In this document: in pieces, positions 34,533-42,931 of the stretch
How positions within the stretch are numbered: position 1 is the stretch's first letter
Layout of the letters: every line of letters starts with the position of its first letter
Source of the DNA: Arthrobacter sp. zg-Y844
GTDB taxonomy: Bacteria > Actinomycetota > Actinomycetes > Actinomycetales > Micrococcaceae
Direction of reading: 5' to 3'
Assembly (NCBI RefSeq): GCF_024385465.1
Contig: NZ_JANFLS010000001.1
Span: 434,001 to 498,000 of the forward strand
DNA length: 64,000 nucleotides
The notes under the pieces: model-generated
What the model was told of the DNA's origin: nothing
The model's input: the letters and a program-made list of their open reading frames with translations, nothing else
The model's database searches: none
Program-made: the position numbers and the translations under genes

Positions 34533-36047
34533 ATGAACCCTTCCCCATCCCCTGATCCCGGGGCCCAAGGCCCCGCAGCGCATCCTTCCGCTGAGCATCG
34601 TCCGGCCCCTGCAGGCAGCCACGCGGCAGGCAACGGTTCCACGAGCACCGGTTCGACCCCCGCGGGAGGACCCGGCGCACCGTCATCCGGCGGATTCCAC
34701 AGCGGTTTCTTTAACTGGGTCCGCTCCCTTGGCCTTCCGCGCGGCGGTGACCGCTGGTTCGGCGGCGTCGCGACCGGGATCGCTGCGCGCACCGGGCTGG
34801 ACCCCGTGCTTGTCCGCGGACTGTTCGTAGTCCTCGGGGCTTTTGGCATAGGGCTACTGGTTTACGGCGTCGCCTGGGCACTGCTCCCGGAACCGGACGG
34901 CAGGATCCATCTCGAAGAGGCGATCCGCGGCGACTGGGCATCCGGCATGACCGGAGCACTCATTTTCGCCATCCTCGGCATGGGCGGGCCCGGTGCTTCC
35001 TTCCTCGGCGCGGACAGCTGGTTCGGCGCCGTCGTCTGGACGCTGTTCTGGATCGGTACGGGCGTGGCTGCCGTTTACTGGTTCTCCACGGGGAAGGGCC
35101 GGTTCCACCTTTCCGCGCAGAGGACCGCTGCGGATGCGTCCGGGGACCCGGACAGCACCGTCGCCCCCGCTCCTCCTGCCGGTGCCGGGGCCAGCGCGCC
35201 GGAAGCCCGTCCCGGGAAGCCCGTATCGCTTGCGAAACCCGGCATGGACGCCGCCGGCACCGACCCTGCCGGTTCTGCACCCGCCGGCGGCACGGCCCCC
35301 TTTGCCGCCGCTCCGCTCGGCGGGTTTGCCGTTCCGTCCGGACCGGTACCGCCGCCTTCAGCCGAATCGAAGCGGGACGCGGAACCCGCCGGTAAGGCAA
35401 AGCACGTCCCGGGAGCCCCGGGGTCCTTCGCCGCGGCCCTGTTCGGTGCCGCCCTGCTCGCAGGCGGGACCGTCCTCGCCCTCGATTACCTCGACCTCCT
35501 TTCCCTGGGCGCACCGGTATCCGTTGCCCTGGCAGCGGCGGCCGCCGTCCTGGGCTTCGGCATCGTGATCCTGGGAGTGGTCGGCAGGCACTCCGGCGGG
35601 ATCGGCGCGGCGGCAGTAGCAGCACTCGTCGCTTCCCTCCTGACCCAGGGCAGCATGGTCAACGCCAACCTCCTGGTGGCCAGCAATGCGGACTGGGTGC
35701 CCCGGGATGCTGCCCAGGCGGGCGGCGGCTACACCGTGATCGCGGCCAACGGCACCGTTGACCTGCGCGAGACCGAGACTTCGGGGAACTTCGAGGTCCC
35801 GGCCAGCGTCGCCGCAGGGAACCTCGCCATCCTCGTGCCCGACGACGCGCCGGTAACCATCAGGTTCGGCATGGCTGCGGGAAATGTCGAGGTCAACGAC
35901 GGGTCGGACCGGCAGGAATACAGCGGGCTGTGGCAGCCGTCCGACGAGCGCACGCTCAACGACGGCGCCGACGGAGACCGGATCACCATTGATGTCCGCG
36001 GACTCGCGGGCAACGTACTCGTTACGACTGAAGAAAGCGATCTCTAG
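34533..36047 (+). CDS. PspC-domain membrane protein with LiaF-like C-terminal domain
   Basis: 504 residues. A Pro/Ser-rich cytoplasmic N terminus (1-60) leads to PspC (about 65-135, GGVATGIAARTGLDPVLVRGLF), membrane segments, a long Ala/Pro-rich linker (about 190-300), three more hydrophobic helices (about 300-375) and a C-terminal beta domain (about 395-504) resembling the LiaF cell-wall-antibiotic response domain. Start is ATG at 34533 after GGAG. Divergent from the PspC kinase, it is probably the signal regulator of that kinase. Function is by domain and context. Confidence 0.8.
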   Translation: MNPSPSPDPGAQGPAAHPSAEHRPAPAGSHAAGNGSTSTGSTPAGGPGAPSSGGFHSGFFNWVRSLGLPRGGDRWFGGVATGIAARTGLDPVLVRGLFVVLGAFGIGLLVYGVAWALLPEPDGRIHLEEAIRGDWASGMTGALIFAILGMGGPGASFLGADSWFGAVVWTLFWIGTGVAAVYWFSTGKGRFHLSAQRTAADASGDPDSTVAPAPPAGAGASAPEARPGKPVSLAKPGMDAAGTDPAGSAPAGGTAPFAAAPLGGFAVPSGPVPPPSAESKRDAEPAGKAKHVPGAPGSFAAALFGAALLAGGTVLALDYLDLLSLGAPVSVALAAAAAVLGFGIVILGVVGRHSGGIGAAAVAALVASLLTQGSMVNANLLVASNADWVPRDAAQAGGGYTVIAANGTVDLRETETSGNFEVPASVAAGNLAILVPDDAPVTIRFGMAAGNVEVNDGSDRQEYSGLWQPSDERTLNDGADGDRITIDVRGLAGNVLVTTEESDL

Positions 36048-36049
36048 CC

Positions 36050-36436
36050 ATGGAACAGGACAACGAGAGGGATTACCTGGGACGCCAGTACGGACCCGAA
36101 AGCTACGAAGCCCCGAACCGGGAGATGCCGTCGGCACCAGCCGCGGACCCGGGTCCCGGCAGTCCCGAAACAGACCAGGTGGAGCCCCGCGGCTCCGCTG
36201 CAGCGACGGTGGAGACCGACGACAACCCGGCTGCGGTCCCGCCCCGCGCACTGCAGGTGGGCACGGTGGTGTGGGGCCTGGTCCTGACCGTCCTGGCCGT
36301 CCTCCTGCTGCTGGTGAACACCGTGAACCTTTCGGTGGATCCTGTCCTGCTGGTTCTCTGCCTCACCCTTGGTGCGGGACTGGCCCTCCTGCTGGGCGGG
36401 TTCCTTTCCGGCCTTCAGCGGAGCCGCTCCCGCTGA
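36050..36436 (+). CDS. Small two-helix membrane protein of unknown function
   Basis: 128 residues. A hydrophilic acidic N terminus (1-65) is followed by two membrane helices (about 68-90 and 95-118) and a basic end RSRSR. I do not recognise the family. It starts two bases after the stop of the PspC/LiaF-like gene, so it is co-transcribed and probably belongs to the same envelope system. Confidence 0.7.
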   Translation: MEQDNERDYLGRQYGPESYEAPNREMPSAPAADPGPGSPETDQVEPRGSAAATVETDDNPAAVPPRALQVGTVVWGLVLTVLAVLLLLVNTVNLSVDPVLLVLCLTLGAGLALLLGGFLSGLQRSRSR

Positions 36437-36514
36437 AGGCTTATCCCGGTCACCGTCTCGGCGGACCGGTGCCCCTATTTCCCTATTTCAACACCATCAG
36501 ATAAGGCTTAGTAC

Positions 36515-36757
36515 ATGGAAAAGTTCTTCAGCATCGTGCGCTCCTCCCCCATCAAAAGGCAGAGAGGTTGGGTCGGCGGAGTCTGCGCCGGCATCGCGGC
36601 AACCTACGGGTGGGATGTTTCCCTGGTCCGGATCGGCGTCCTCCTCAGTTTCCTGCTGCCGTTTGTAGGCCTGGGCACGTACGTCGTGGCATGGCTGCTG
36701 CTGCCGAAGACGGACGGAACCATCATCCTCCAGCGCCTCGTGAGCCCCCGCGCTTAG
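36515..36757 (+). CDS. Stand-alone PspC-domain protein
   Basis: 80 residues, essentially one PspC domain: basic RGWVGGVCAGIAATYGWDVSLVRIG followed by a membrane helix and the VVAWLLLPKTDG end. Start is ATG at 36515. PspC proteins act at the inner membrane in stress signalling. It is the third PspC domain in this locus, 78 bases after the small membrane protein. Confidence 0.9.
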   Translation: MEKFFSIVRSSPIKRQRGWVGGVCAGIAATYGWDVSLVRIGVLLSFLLPFVGLGTYVVAWLLLPKTDGTIILQRLVSPRA

Positions 36758-36783
36758 TCCTCCACCGGTCTGCTGGCTAGAAT
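36754..36783 (+). promoter_or_regulatory. Candidate pfkA promoter
   Basis: TTAGTC (36754-36759) and TAGAAT (36778-36783) lie 18 bases apart, overlapping the end of the PspC gene. The -10 is good; the -35 is weak. Confidence 0.4.
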
Positions 36784-36828
36784 CAAAGCCAGGACCTAAC
36801 CACCGCCAGCAGATCCAGGGGTAATGAC

Positions 36829-37860
36829 ATGAAGATCGGTATCCTCACCAGCGGAGGGGACTGCCCCGGGCTGAACGCCGTGATCCGCGGTGCCGTCCTC
36901 AAAGGCATCAAGGAATACGAGGACATCGAGTTCGTCGGTTTCCGTGACGGCTGGCGCGGCGTGGTCGATGGCGACATCATAGACCTGCCCCGCTCCCGCG
37001 TCCGCGGCATCTCAAAGCAGGGCGGAACGATCCTCGGGACGTCCCGCACCAACCCGTTTGACGGTCCAAACGGCGGACCGGAGAAGATCAAGGCCACGCT
37101 GGAACGCCTCGGGATCGACGCCGTTATCGCCATCGGCGGTGAGGGCACCCTCGCGGCGGCCCAGCGGCTCACGGACGCCGGCCTGAAAATCGTCGGCGTG
37201 CCCAAGACCGTGGATAACGACCTTGATGCCACCGATTACACCTTCGGCTTCGATACCGCAGTGGAAATTGCCACCGAGGCCTGCGACCGCCTGCGGACCA
37301 CGGGCGAATCCCACCACCGCTGCATGGTGGCCGAAGTCATGGGCCGGCACGTGGGCTGGATCGCCCTGCACTCCGGCATGGCCGCCGGTGCCCACGCCAT
37401 CCTGATTCCCGAGCACCCGGTCAGCATCGAGCAGATCGCCCAGTGGGTCAGTGATGCCCGCGACCGCGGACGCGCCCCGCTGGTGGTTGTTGCCGAAGGT
37501 TTCGTCACCACCGATATGGAAATGCCGCACTCGGAACGGGGCCTCGACAGTTTCGGCCGCCCGCGGCTGGGCGGCATCGGGGAACTGCTGGCGCCGGAAA
37601 TCGAAGCGCGGACCGGCATCGAAACCCGTGCCACGGTTCTTGGCCACATCCAGCGCGGCGGTGTACCGACCGCCTACGACCGGGTCCTTGCCACCCGCCT
37701 GGGCATGGCGGCAGTGGATTCGGTGGTGGACAGCCTGTGGGGAACCATGGTGTCGCTGCACGGTACGGACATTGTGCACGTGGGCTTCGAAAAGGCCCTC
37801 GGCAATCTCAAGACGGTCCCCGAGCACCGCTACGACGAGGCCGCCATCCTGTTCGGTTAG
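36829..37860 (+). CDS. pfkA: 6-phosphofructokinase
   Basis: 343 residues, phosphorylating fructose 6-phosphate in glycolysis. Motifs: GGDCPGLNAVIRG (about 9-21), the phosphoryl donor loop GGEGT near 103, and PKTVDND with the catalytic Asp near 125. A Gly after Glu in the GGEGT loop, rather than the Asp of PPi-dependent enzymes, suggests ATP as donor, though the Lys in PKT is shared with the mixed group III enzymes. Start is ATG at 36829 after AGGGG. Confidence 0.95.
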   Translation: MKIGILTSGGDCPGLNAVIRGAVLKGIKEYEDIEFVGFRDGWRGVVDGDIIDLPRSRVRGISKQGGTILGTSRTNPFDGPNGGPEKIKATLERLGIDAVIAIGGEGTLAAAQRLTDAGLKIVGVPKTVDNDLDATDYTFGFDTAVEIATEACDRLRTTGESHHRCMVAEVMGRHVGWIALHSGMAAGAHAILIPEHPVSIEQIAQWVSDARDRGRAPLVVVAEGFVTTDMEMPHSERGLDSFGRPRLGGIGELLAPEIEARTGIETRATVLGHIQRGGVPTAYDRVLATRLGMAAVDSVVDSLWGTMVSLHGTDIVHVGFEKALGNLKTVPEHRYDEAAILFG

Positions 37861-38010
37861 GCCGGGGGGCGGGTTCGCCCGGCCGTCGTCGGCCGCGCCC
37901 TGCCGCCGGCGTACGGATTCCGTCAGCGATCCTGTGCATTTGCTGAGGATTCCGTATGCTCCGGCAGGGCGTTTGCATGCGTGTGCATGCCGCGGTGTAG
38001 GTTGAAAACC

Positions 38011-38727
38011 ATGAATCTGGACTCGGGAACCATCGCGATCATCCAGCTGGCCTGGTCCCGCCATCTGGGCCTGGCGGATAATGCCCTGGCGGAGACGGAC
38101 ACCGGCGAACGCATCTACAGCGTCCAGGACCAGGCCGACACAGCATGCTTCCTGCGCCTTTTCGGTGCCGAGGTTTTCAGCGGCCCCGAATGGGCTGCCG
38201 ACCGCGCCCGGACCCAAAGCGCTGCGCAGCTGACCCGCAATTCAGGGCTCATCCAGATGTCCATGGAACACGGCGGACGGGTCCTGGGCGCCGAGCAGCT
38301 GTTTTTCGCTGACGTTTTCCCGAGCGTCATTCCGCTCGACGAGCTTGCCGTGAGCAACGAACCGGCTCTCGCCGTCGTCCTCGAACGGCTGTGCCCTCCG
38401 GACGACGTGGCGGAGGCCGGTCTGGCGGAGAAGGAAGAAGTCTTTGTCCTGGTGGACGATTCCCAGGACGAGCCGCGCCCCGTGGCAGGTGCGGGATACA
38501 GCATCACCGACGGAATCCTGGCGGACATGAGCGTGCTGACCGCCCCGGGCCACCGGCTGCGCGGGCTGGGCAGCTACATCAGTTCGGTGGCCCTTGAGGA
38601 CGCCATGGCAGGCGGCTTGATCCCGCAGTGGCGGGCCCGGATGGACAACGTAGGCGCCGCCAGGACCGCAGTGGGATCCGGTTTCATCCCCGCCGGAAGC
38701 CGCACCTCCGTGGCCCTGAACGCCTAG
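38011..38727 (+). CDS. GNAT-like acetyltransferase of unknown substrate
   Basis: 238 residues. The C-terminal third has LTAPGHRLRGLGSYISSVALEDAM and RMDNVGAARTAVGSGF, typical of the second half of a GNAT fold; the N-terminal part is not recognised. Start is ATG at 38011. TAGGTT at 37998-38003 lies seven bases before the ATG and there is no ribosome site, so the mRNA may be leaderless. A GCATGC-GTGT-GCATGC hairpin (37975-37990) lies just upstream. Confidence 0.65.
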   Translation: MNLDSGTIAIIQLAWSRHLGLADNALAETDTGERIYSVQDQADTACFLRLFGAEVFSGPEWAADRARTQSAAQLTRNSGLIQMSMEHGGRVLGAEQLFFADVFPSVIPLDELAVSNEPALAVVLERLCPPDDVAEAGLAEKEEVFVLVDDSQDEPRPVAGAGYSITDGILADMSVLTAPGHRLRGLGSYISSVALEDAMAGGLIPQWRARMDNVGAARTAVGSGFIPAGSRTSVALNA

Positions 38728-38743
38728 GCACCGCGCACGCGCA

Positions 38744-39145
38744 CTAACCGAGCAGGTCCAGCATTTCCTGCCGCTTGAAGAACCCGGCGGTGTCCCGCCC
38801 GGTGGGCGACCCGGCGTCGGGATCCGCACCCGCTTCCGCCAGGATCCGGAAGATCTCCACGTACCCCTTGAACGCCGCGCCGGCGAGCGGTGTCTGGCCG
38901 CGGTCATTCTGCGTGTTGACATCCGCTCCACGTTCCACCAACAGCGCGGTCAGCTCCGCGTGGCCGTGGTAGGAGGCCAGCATCAGCAGGTTGTCTCCCG
39001 AGCCGTTCGTCAGGTTCACGGGCACGCCGGCGTCAAGGTAGCGGCGGATCCCTTCGGTGTCGCCGGCACGCGCGGCATCAAAGACCATGCCTGCGAGCTC
39101 GATAACGTCATCGTCAATCGGGGGACGGGATTCGGGGGTGCTCAT
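38744..39145 (-). CDS. Ankyrin-repeat protein
   Basis: 133 residues with three ankyrin repeats (about 22-55, 55-88, 88-120), including GDNLLMLASYHGHAELTALL and GQTPLAGAAFKGYVEIFRIL. No signal peptide or membrane helix. Start is ATG at 39145, AGGAG being four to five bases upstream. Ankyrin proteins mediate protein binding; in some actinobacteria they accompany catalases, but nothing here shows the partner. It converges with the GNAT-like gene. Confidence 0.88.
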   Translation of the reverse strand: MSTPESRPPIDDDVIELAGMVFDAARAGDTEGIRRYLDAGVPVNLTNGSGDNLLMLASYHGHAELTALLVERGADVNTQNDRGQTPLAGAAFKGYVEIFRILAEAGADPDAGSPTGRDTAGFFKRQEMLDLLG

Positions 39146-39204
39146 GGTGCTCCTGGGGGTATTGATGTTCTGGCTGTCATTTTTGCGCAAAAGGAAGCTT
39201 GCGG

Positions 39205-40296
39205 TCAGCGCCGCGGTGCCTTCAGGAAGCCCGAGGCTCGTCCCACCACGGCGCCCGCATCCGGAGCCACGATGGGTTCCTGCGCGGCGGCGTAGAGCTC
39301 GCCGTCGTCGTTCACCACCAGCTGTACGGACGGATCCACGGACCGCTTCACCACTGCCAGGCCCACGGGGCCCATTTCATAGTGGGCGCCGACCGAGGTC
39401 AGGGTGCCGACCTGCCGCTCCCCCAGCATTACCGGGCTGCCGGCGGCCGGAAGGGTGTGCTGCGACCCGTCCAGCTGCAGGAACACCAGCCGGCGGGGCG
39501 GGTGCCCCAGGTTGTGTACCCGCGCCACGGTTTCCTGGCCCTTGTAGCAGCCCTTGGCCAGGTGCACGGCGGTGCGGATCAGGTCCAGCTCGTGCGGGAT
39601 GGTCTTCTCGTCCGTCTCCGCGCCCAGCCGAGGACGCCAGGCGGCAATGCGCAGGGCCTCGGAAGCCATGGAGCCGGCCAGGGTGCGCCCGGAGGCGTCC
39701 ATGGCGGCCTCGAACCCGGCCCGTGGAATCAGGTATTCGTACCATGGCCGCTCAAGCCCGGGGTGGGCATCTTCCGGCACGGCGGTGTAGGCAAACCCGC
39801 CGGCACCAATGTGCGGCCAGGGATCGGTCCAGCGAAGGTACTGCTCCCACTGCGGCACCTCAACCGTTGCACCGGCCACGGCCCACTGGTCAGTGACGTC
39901 CGCGATGTCGACCCGGAGCATGAACTTCATCCGCTGCAGCCACTCGGTCAGGCCCGGCGCTTCAGCGGATTCGACCAGCAGCCAGGACGTGGCGCCGTCG
40001 TCGATGATCCGCGCGTCATAGTCAATCCGTCCCTGCACGCTGAGCAGCAGCAGCTCCGAGCTCACGCCCGGCTGAAGATCCGCCACCTGCTGGGAGGACA
40101 GCGTGTTCAGCCAGCTGAGGCGGTCGGGGCCGGAGACGGTGACCACGCCGCGGAAGGAAAGGTCGACGACGGCGCTGCCGCGGGCAAGGTCGCGCTGTTC
40201 GCGGAGCGGATCGCCGTAGTGCGAGGCCGTACCGGCGTCGAGTCCGCCGGCTTCAACGGCGCCGTGGCGGGAAAGCAGGGGGCTGGAATACGTCAT
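39205..40296 (-). CDS. ygfZ: Folate-binding YgfZ/CAF17 family protein
   Basis: 363 residues. The family signature KGCYKGQE lies at about 242-249 and contains the conserved Cys. YgfZ proteins use folate and help assemble or repair certain Fe-S enzymes. The N-terminal GcvT-like fold includes FRGVVTVSGPDRLSWLNTL. Start is ATG at 40296. It follows the nitrobindin-like gene on the same strand by 60 bases, a common actinobacterial pairing. Confidence 0.9.
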   Translation of the reverse strand: MTYSSPLLSRHGAVEAGGLDAGTASHYGDPLREQRDLARGSAVVDLSFRGVVTVSGPDRLSWLNTLSSQQVADLQPGVSSELLLLSVQGRIDYDARIIDDGATSWLLVESAEAPGLTEWLQRMKFMLRVDIADVTDQWAVAGATVEVPQWEQYLRWTDPWPHIGAGGFAYTAVPEDAHPGLERPWYEYLIPRAGFEAAMDASGRTLAGSMASEALRIAAWRPRLGAETDEKTIPHELDLIRTAVHLAKGCYKGQETVARVHNLGHPPRRLVFLQLDGSQHTLPAAGSPVMLGERQVGTLTSVGAHYEMGPVGLAVVKRSVDPSVQLVVNDDGELYAAAQEPIVAPDAGAVVGRASGFLKAPRR

Positions 40297-40356
40297 ATCA
40301 GGTGCAACGTCCTAGCGGCTCGGGCCTATTCCTCCGGCCGGCTTTGCCGGTTTTAT

Positions 40357-40956
40357 TTAGGAGGTCTTGTTCAGGATCGCCGAGGCATGGGCCTTCAGGG
40401 CCTCGCCCTCGGAGGCAACGTCCCAGCGCCAGTAAAGGTCGCCGTTGACCAGCCCGTAGATCCGGGTGGCTGCCGAGTATTCCTTGGAATTCACGCCGCG
40501 CATCACCACATCGGTGCTCAACTGGATCTGCGGTCCCTTGATCTGCCCGTAGTACAGCTCGGCGATGCCTCCGGGGTGCACGATGGTGGCGGTGATATCG
40601 AAACCACCGGCGTCATTGCGCAGCTCCTCGACCTCGTCAGCGCTGCGAAGGGCCGGCACGATATCCGCCGGAATCAGGCCCGGACCGCCGTCGGCGTCGT
40701 TCAGGGGGCGGTCGAGGGCCCAGAATCCGGTCTCGACGGCCAGCGGCCGCAGGCGGGTGCCCTGCTCATCGGTGAGCCAGCTTTCCGCGGTGTACTGCAG
40801 GTACGGCAGGCCGTTCTGGGTGAACGTGACCTTCTGTGTGAAGTGCTCCGAATCAGCCTCGCCTTCGCCCAGCCGTCCGGAGCCCTCCCAGGTGCCGAGG
40901 AGCCAGGACAGCGGTACCAGTTCCGGGGTCAGATCGGTGGGGATCTCCATTGGCAT
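40357..40956 (-). CDS. FABP/nitrobindin-like heme-binding protein
   Basis: 199 residues of a lipocalin-like ten-stranded beta barrel. The GTWEGSG motif (about 21-27) near the N terminus is the nitrobindin signature, and a C-terminal His (in LKAHASAIL) is in the place of the heme ligand. Nitrobindins bind ferric heme and detoxify peroxynitrite. Start is ATG at 40956, with a second Met two codons on. Related to Rv2717c and Rv0813c. Confidence 0.82.
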   Translation of the reverse strand: MPMEIPTDLTPELVPLSWLLGTWEGSGRLGEGEADSEHFTQKVTFTQNGLPYLQYTAESWLTDEQGTRLRPLAVETGFWALDRPLNDADGGPGLIPADIVPALRSADEVEELRNDAGGFDITATIVHPGGIAELYYGQIKGPQIQLSTDVVMRGVNSKEYSAATRIYGLVNGDLYWRWDVASEGEALKAHASAILNKTS

Positions 40957-41005
40957 GGTGGAACCTGTCCTTCGATGTAACGGGTGGCTGGTGCCGGCGG
41001 GCGAA

Positions 41006-41057
41006 GCCGGTGCTTACTTCCGGGTGTTTACTTCTGGCCGGTGCTTACTTCTGGCCC
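41006..41057. repeat. Short direct repeats at the 3' end of the microprotein gene
   Basis: An 18-base unit (41006-41023) recurs at 41037-41054 with one mismatch, 31 bases apart, with a partial copy between (TTACTTCTGGCC at 41028-41039 and again at 41045-41056). The repeated segment is the last codons and stop of the 35-residue gene, so the tail of this gene has been duplicated downstream. Confidence 0.7.
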
Positions 41058-41152
41058 TTGTACAGGCGGGAGATAACCAGTGCAGCGAATCCGGCCATCG
41101 CGAGGCCGGTGATGCCCAGCAGGGCAATAAAGAAAATTTCGAGAGCAACCAT
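41045..41152 (-). CDS. 35-residue membrane microprotein
   Basis: A short frame MVALEIFFIALLGITGLAMA... continues to KGQK and a TAA. It has one membrane helix (about 4-28) and a basic tail (SRLYKGQK), like a single-pass microprotein. AGGA lies seven bases before the ATG, and TAGGAT in the same place could also be a -10 element. Nothing is recognised about function. It stands between the nitrobindin-like gene and a polytopic membrane protein, all on the minus strand. Confidence 0.6.
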   Translation of the reverse strand: MVALEIFFIALLGITGLAMAGFAALVISRLYKGQK

Positions 41153-41282
41153 GGCTACATCCTAACGCGCGGGAGGAACAGTTTCCTTCCCGCCATTCGA
41201 TCATGACAGGGACCTGCGGGCCAAACCCCGTTGAGGGGTCGAACGCCGCAGCCCCGCGCAACCGGTCAGGGAATGCAGCTGC

Positions 41283-42026
41283 TCAGAAGCCCAGGAGCCG
41301 TCCGAGGAAGTAGACGACGGATCCGAGTGTAACCACCGGGGCCAGGCCGAGCGCCAGTCGTCCTGCAGCGTTGGAAGCATCATTGCGGGAAAGTGCCAGC
41401 CGGCGGAACGCCATCACGACGGCGGCGATCACCACGCCGCTGAACGCTGCTGCCGGCCAGGAAACGCCGGCCACAGCCAGGGCCACCAGGGCTGCGGTCA
41501 GTCCGCCGGCGAGCAGGCCCAGCGGGGCGGCCATCCGGTCCGGGAGCGGAATAAGCGTCACGGCAAGGGCCGCCAGTGCGGCGCTGCCGGCCATGCTCAG
41601 GAGCGCGGAATTCCCGTCGGTGCCGGCCAGACGGTCAGCGGCCACCCAGCCGGAGCCCATTGCGGTAACCAGCACGCCTGAGATGATGCCGACGATGGAT
41701 TCGAGCCGGTGCGCCTGCCCGGTGCCGCGGAGCAGCTGGATCAGGAAGACCGCTCCGACGCCTACGGCGACGGCGGCCGGCAACCAGGTCAGCATGGCCG
41801 CGGCGGGCGCGAAGTACGCTGCCGCCACTGCTCCGGCGCCGACCAGGCCCAGGGTTGCGCCCTGTGTCTTGCGGGCAGGCACCCCTATCAGGTGCGGCCA
41901 GCAGACACCTGTGAGGACGGCGGCCAGACCGCTGATCACGGCCACCGCGGGCACGGACAGGTAGGAAGCGCTCACGATACCGATAATGGCAAGCGCCGCC
42001 GGCACCGCTAAGCTCCAAAGTTTCAC
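41283..42026 (-). CDS. Polytopic membrane protein of unknown function
   Basis: 247 residues with seven or eight hydrophobic helices, no catalytic motif seen. A cytoplasmic loop RKTQG follows WPHLIGVPA near residue 50. The start is GTG at 42026 without a convincing ribosome site. It is divergent from the GlnR-like gene and shares a 142-base intergenic region with it. I do not recognise the family. Confidence 0.75.
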   Translation of the reverse strand: MKLWSLAVPAALAIIGIVSASYLSVPAVAVISGLAAVLTGVCWPHLIGVPARKTQGATLGLVGAGAVAAAYFAPAAAMLTWLPAAVAVGVGAVFLIQLLRGTGQAHRLESIVGIISGVLVTAMGSGWVAADRLAGTDGNSALLSMAGSAALAALAVTLIPLPDRMAAPLGLLAGGLTAALVALAVAGVSWPAAAFSGVVIAAVVMAFRRLALSRNDASNAAGRLALGLAPVVTLGSVVYFLGRLLGF

Positions 42027-42063
42027 CCTAGTTATCCTGCCTTATTACGGCGTCCAGAAGAAA

Positions 42064-42094
42064 AACGACAGGCCCGTTAGCTCGATGGGTATAC
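42064..42094 (+). promoter_or_regulatory. Candidate promoter of the GlnR-like gene
   Basis: ACGACA (42064-42069) and TATACT (42089-42094) lie 19 bases apart. The -10 matches five of six consensus positions. Transcription would start near 42101. Confidence 0.5.
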
Positions 42095-42168
42095 TTTCGA
42101 TCACTTCAAGCCAAGCGGATCGGCGAAGGAAACTGCCCGATGGTGTGCGCCCAACATTCGGAGGACCT

Positions 42169-42873
42169 ATGTCGCACATTTTGCTTCTTACCAACAGCTC
42201 GGGTTCCTCGGTTAACGTCCTGCCTGCGCTGGAACTCCTGAACCACAAGGTCCACGTGGTGCCGGCGGAACCTACGGCCCTTCTGGACACCGATCCCAGT
42301 GACGTCATCCTGGTGGATGCCCGCAGGGATCTTGTTGGCGCGCGGTCCCTGACCCAGCTGCTGAAAGCCACGGGCCTGGGCACCCCGCTCATCCTGATCC
42401 TCACGGAGGGCGGGATGGCTGCCGTAGCCCCCAACTGGCTGGCTGACGACGTCATCCTCGATTCCGCGGGCCCGGCAGAGCTGGAAGCGCGGCTGCGCCT
42501 GGCAGCGGCCCGGGGCGCCGGAACAGCCGAGGCTCCCTCCACCGAGATCCGCGCCTCCGGCGTCGTCATTGACGAGGCAAGCTACACCGCCCGCGTGAAC
42601 GGCACGGCCCTGAACCTGACCTATAAGGAGTTCGAACTCCTTAAGTACCTGGCGCAGCATCCCGGCCGCGTGTTCACCCGCGACCAACTGCTCCACGAGG
42701 TGTGGGGCTACGACTACTACGGCGGCACCCGGACCGTCGACGTCCATGTACGGCGGCTGCGGGCCAAGCTGGGACCGGACCATGAGACGCTGATCGGCAC
42801 TGTGCGCAACGTCGGTTACCGGTTCACCCGCTCACGGGCCGAAACCACGGCAGCCGCCAGCCAGGACGCCTGA
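42169..42873 (+). CDS. glnR: GlnR-type winged-helix regulator
   Basis: 234 residues. An atypical receiver-like N domain (1-115) lacks the usual acidic cluster, as in GlnR, and is followed by an OmpR/PhoB winged helix (about 135-225, with [32 protein letters not shown]-type sequence). No kinase is nearby, as expected for an orphan regulator. GlnR controls nitrogen metabolism in Actinobacteria; the neighbour mshD is the same as in Mycobacterium. Start is ATG at 42169 with GGAGG upstream. Confidence 0.85.
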   Translation: MSHILLLTNSSGSSVNVLPALELLNHKVHVVPAEPTALLDTDPSDVILVDARRDLVGARSLTQLLKATGLGTPLILILTEGGMAAVAPNWLADDVILDSAGPAELEARLRLAAARGAGTAEAPSTEIRASGVVIDEASYTARVNGTALNLTYKEFELLKYLAQHPGRVFTRDQLLHEVWGYDYYGGTRTVDVHVRRLRAKLGPDHETLIGTVRNVGYRFTRSRAETTAAASQDA

Positions 42874-42884
42874 GCCCTGCTCCC

Positions 42885-42917
42885 GCGGCTGGTGCCCTGC
42901 GCAGGGGCACCAGCCGC
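42885..42917 (+). terminator. Hairpin between glnR and mshD
   Basis: A perfect 13-bp stem (42885-42897 with 42905-42917) with a seven-base loop. No T-run follows; instead TAGGCT, a -10 candidate for mshD, begins two bases after it. Confidence 0.55.
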
Positions 42918-42931
42918 GCTAGGCTTTCGGC

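Noticed and set aside
38742-39295. Long open frames opposite ankyrin and ygfZ genes
   Set aside because: Their composition mirrors the true genes and they lack recognisable domains.
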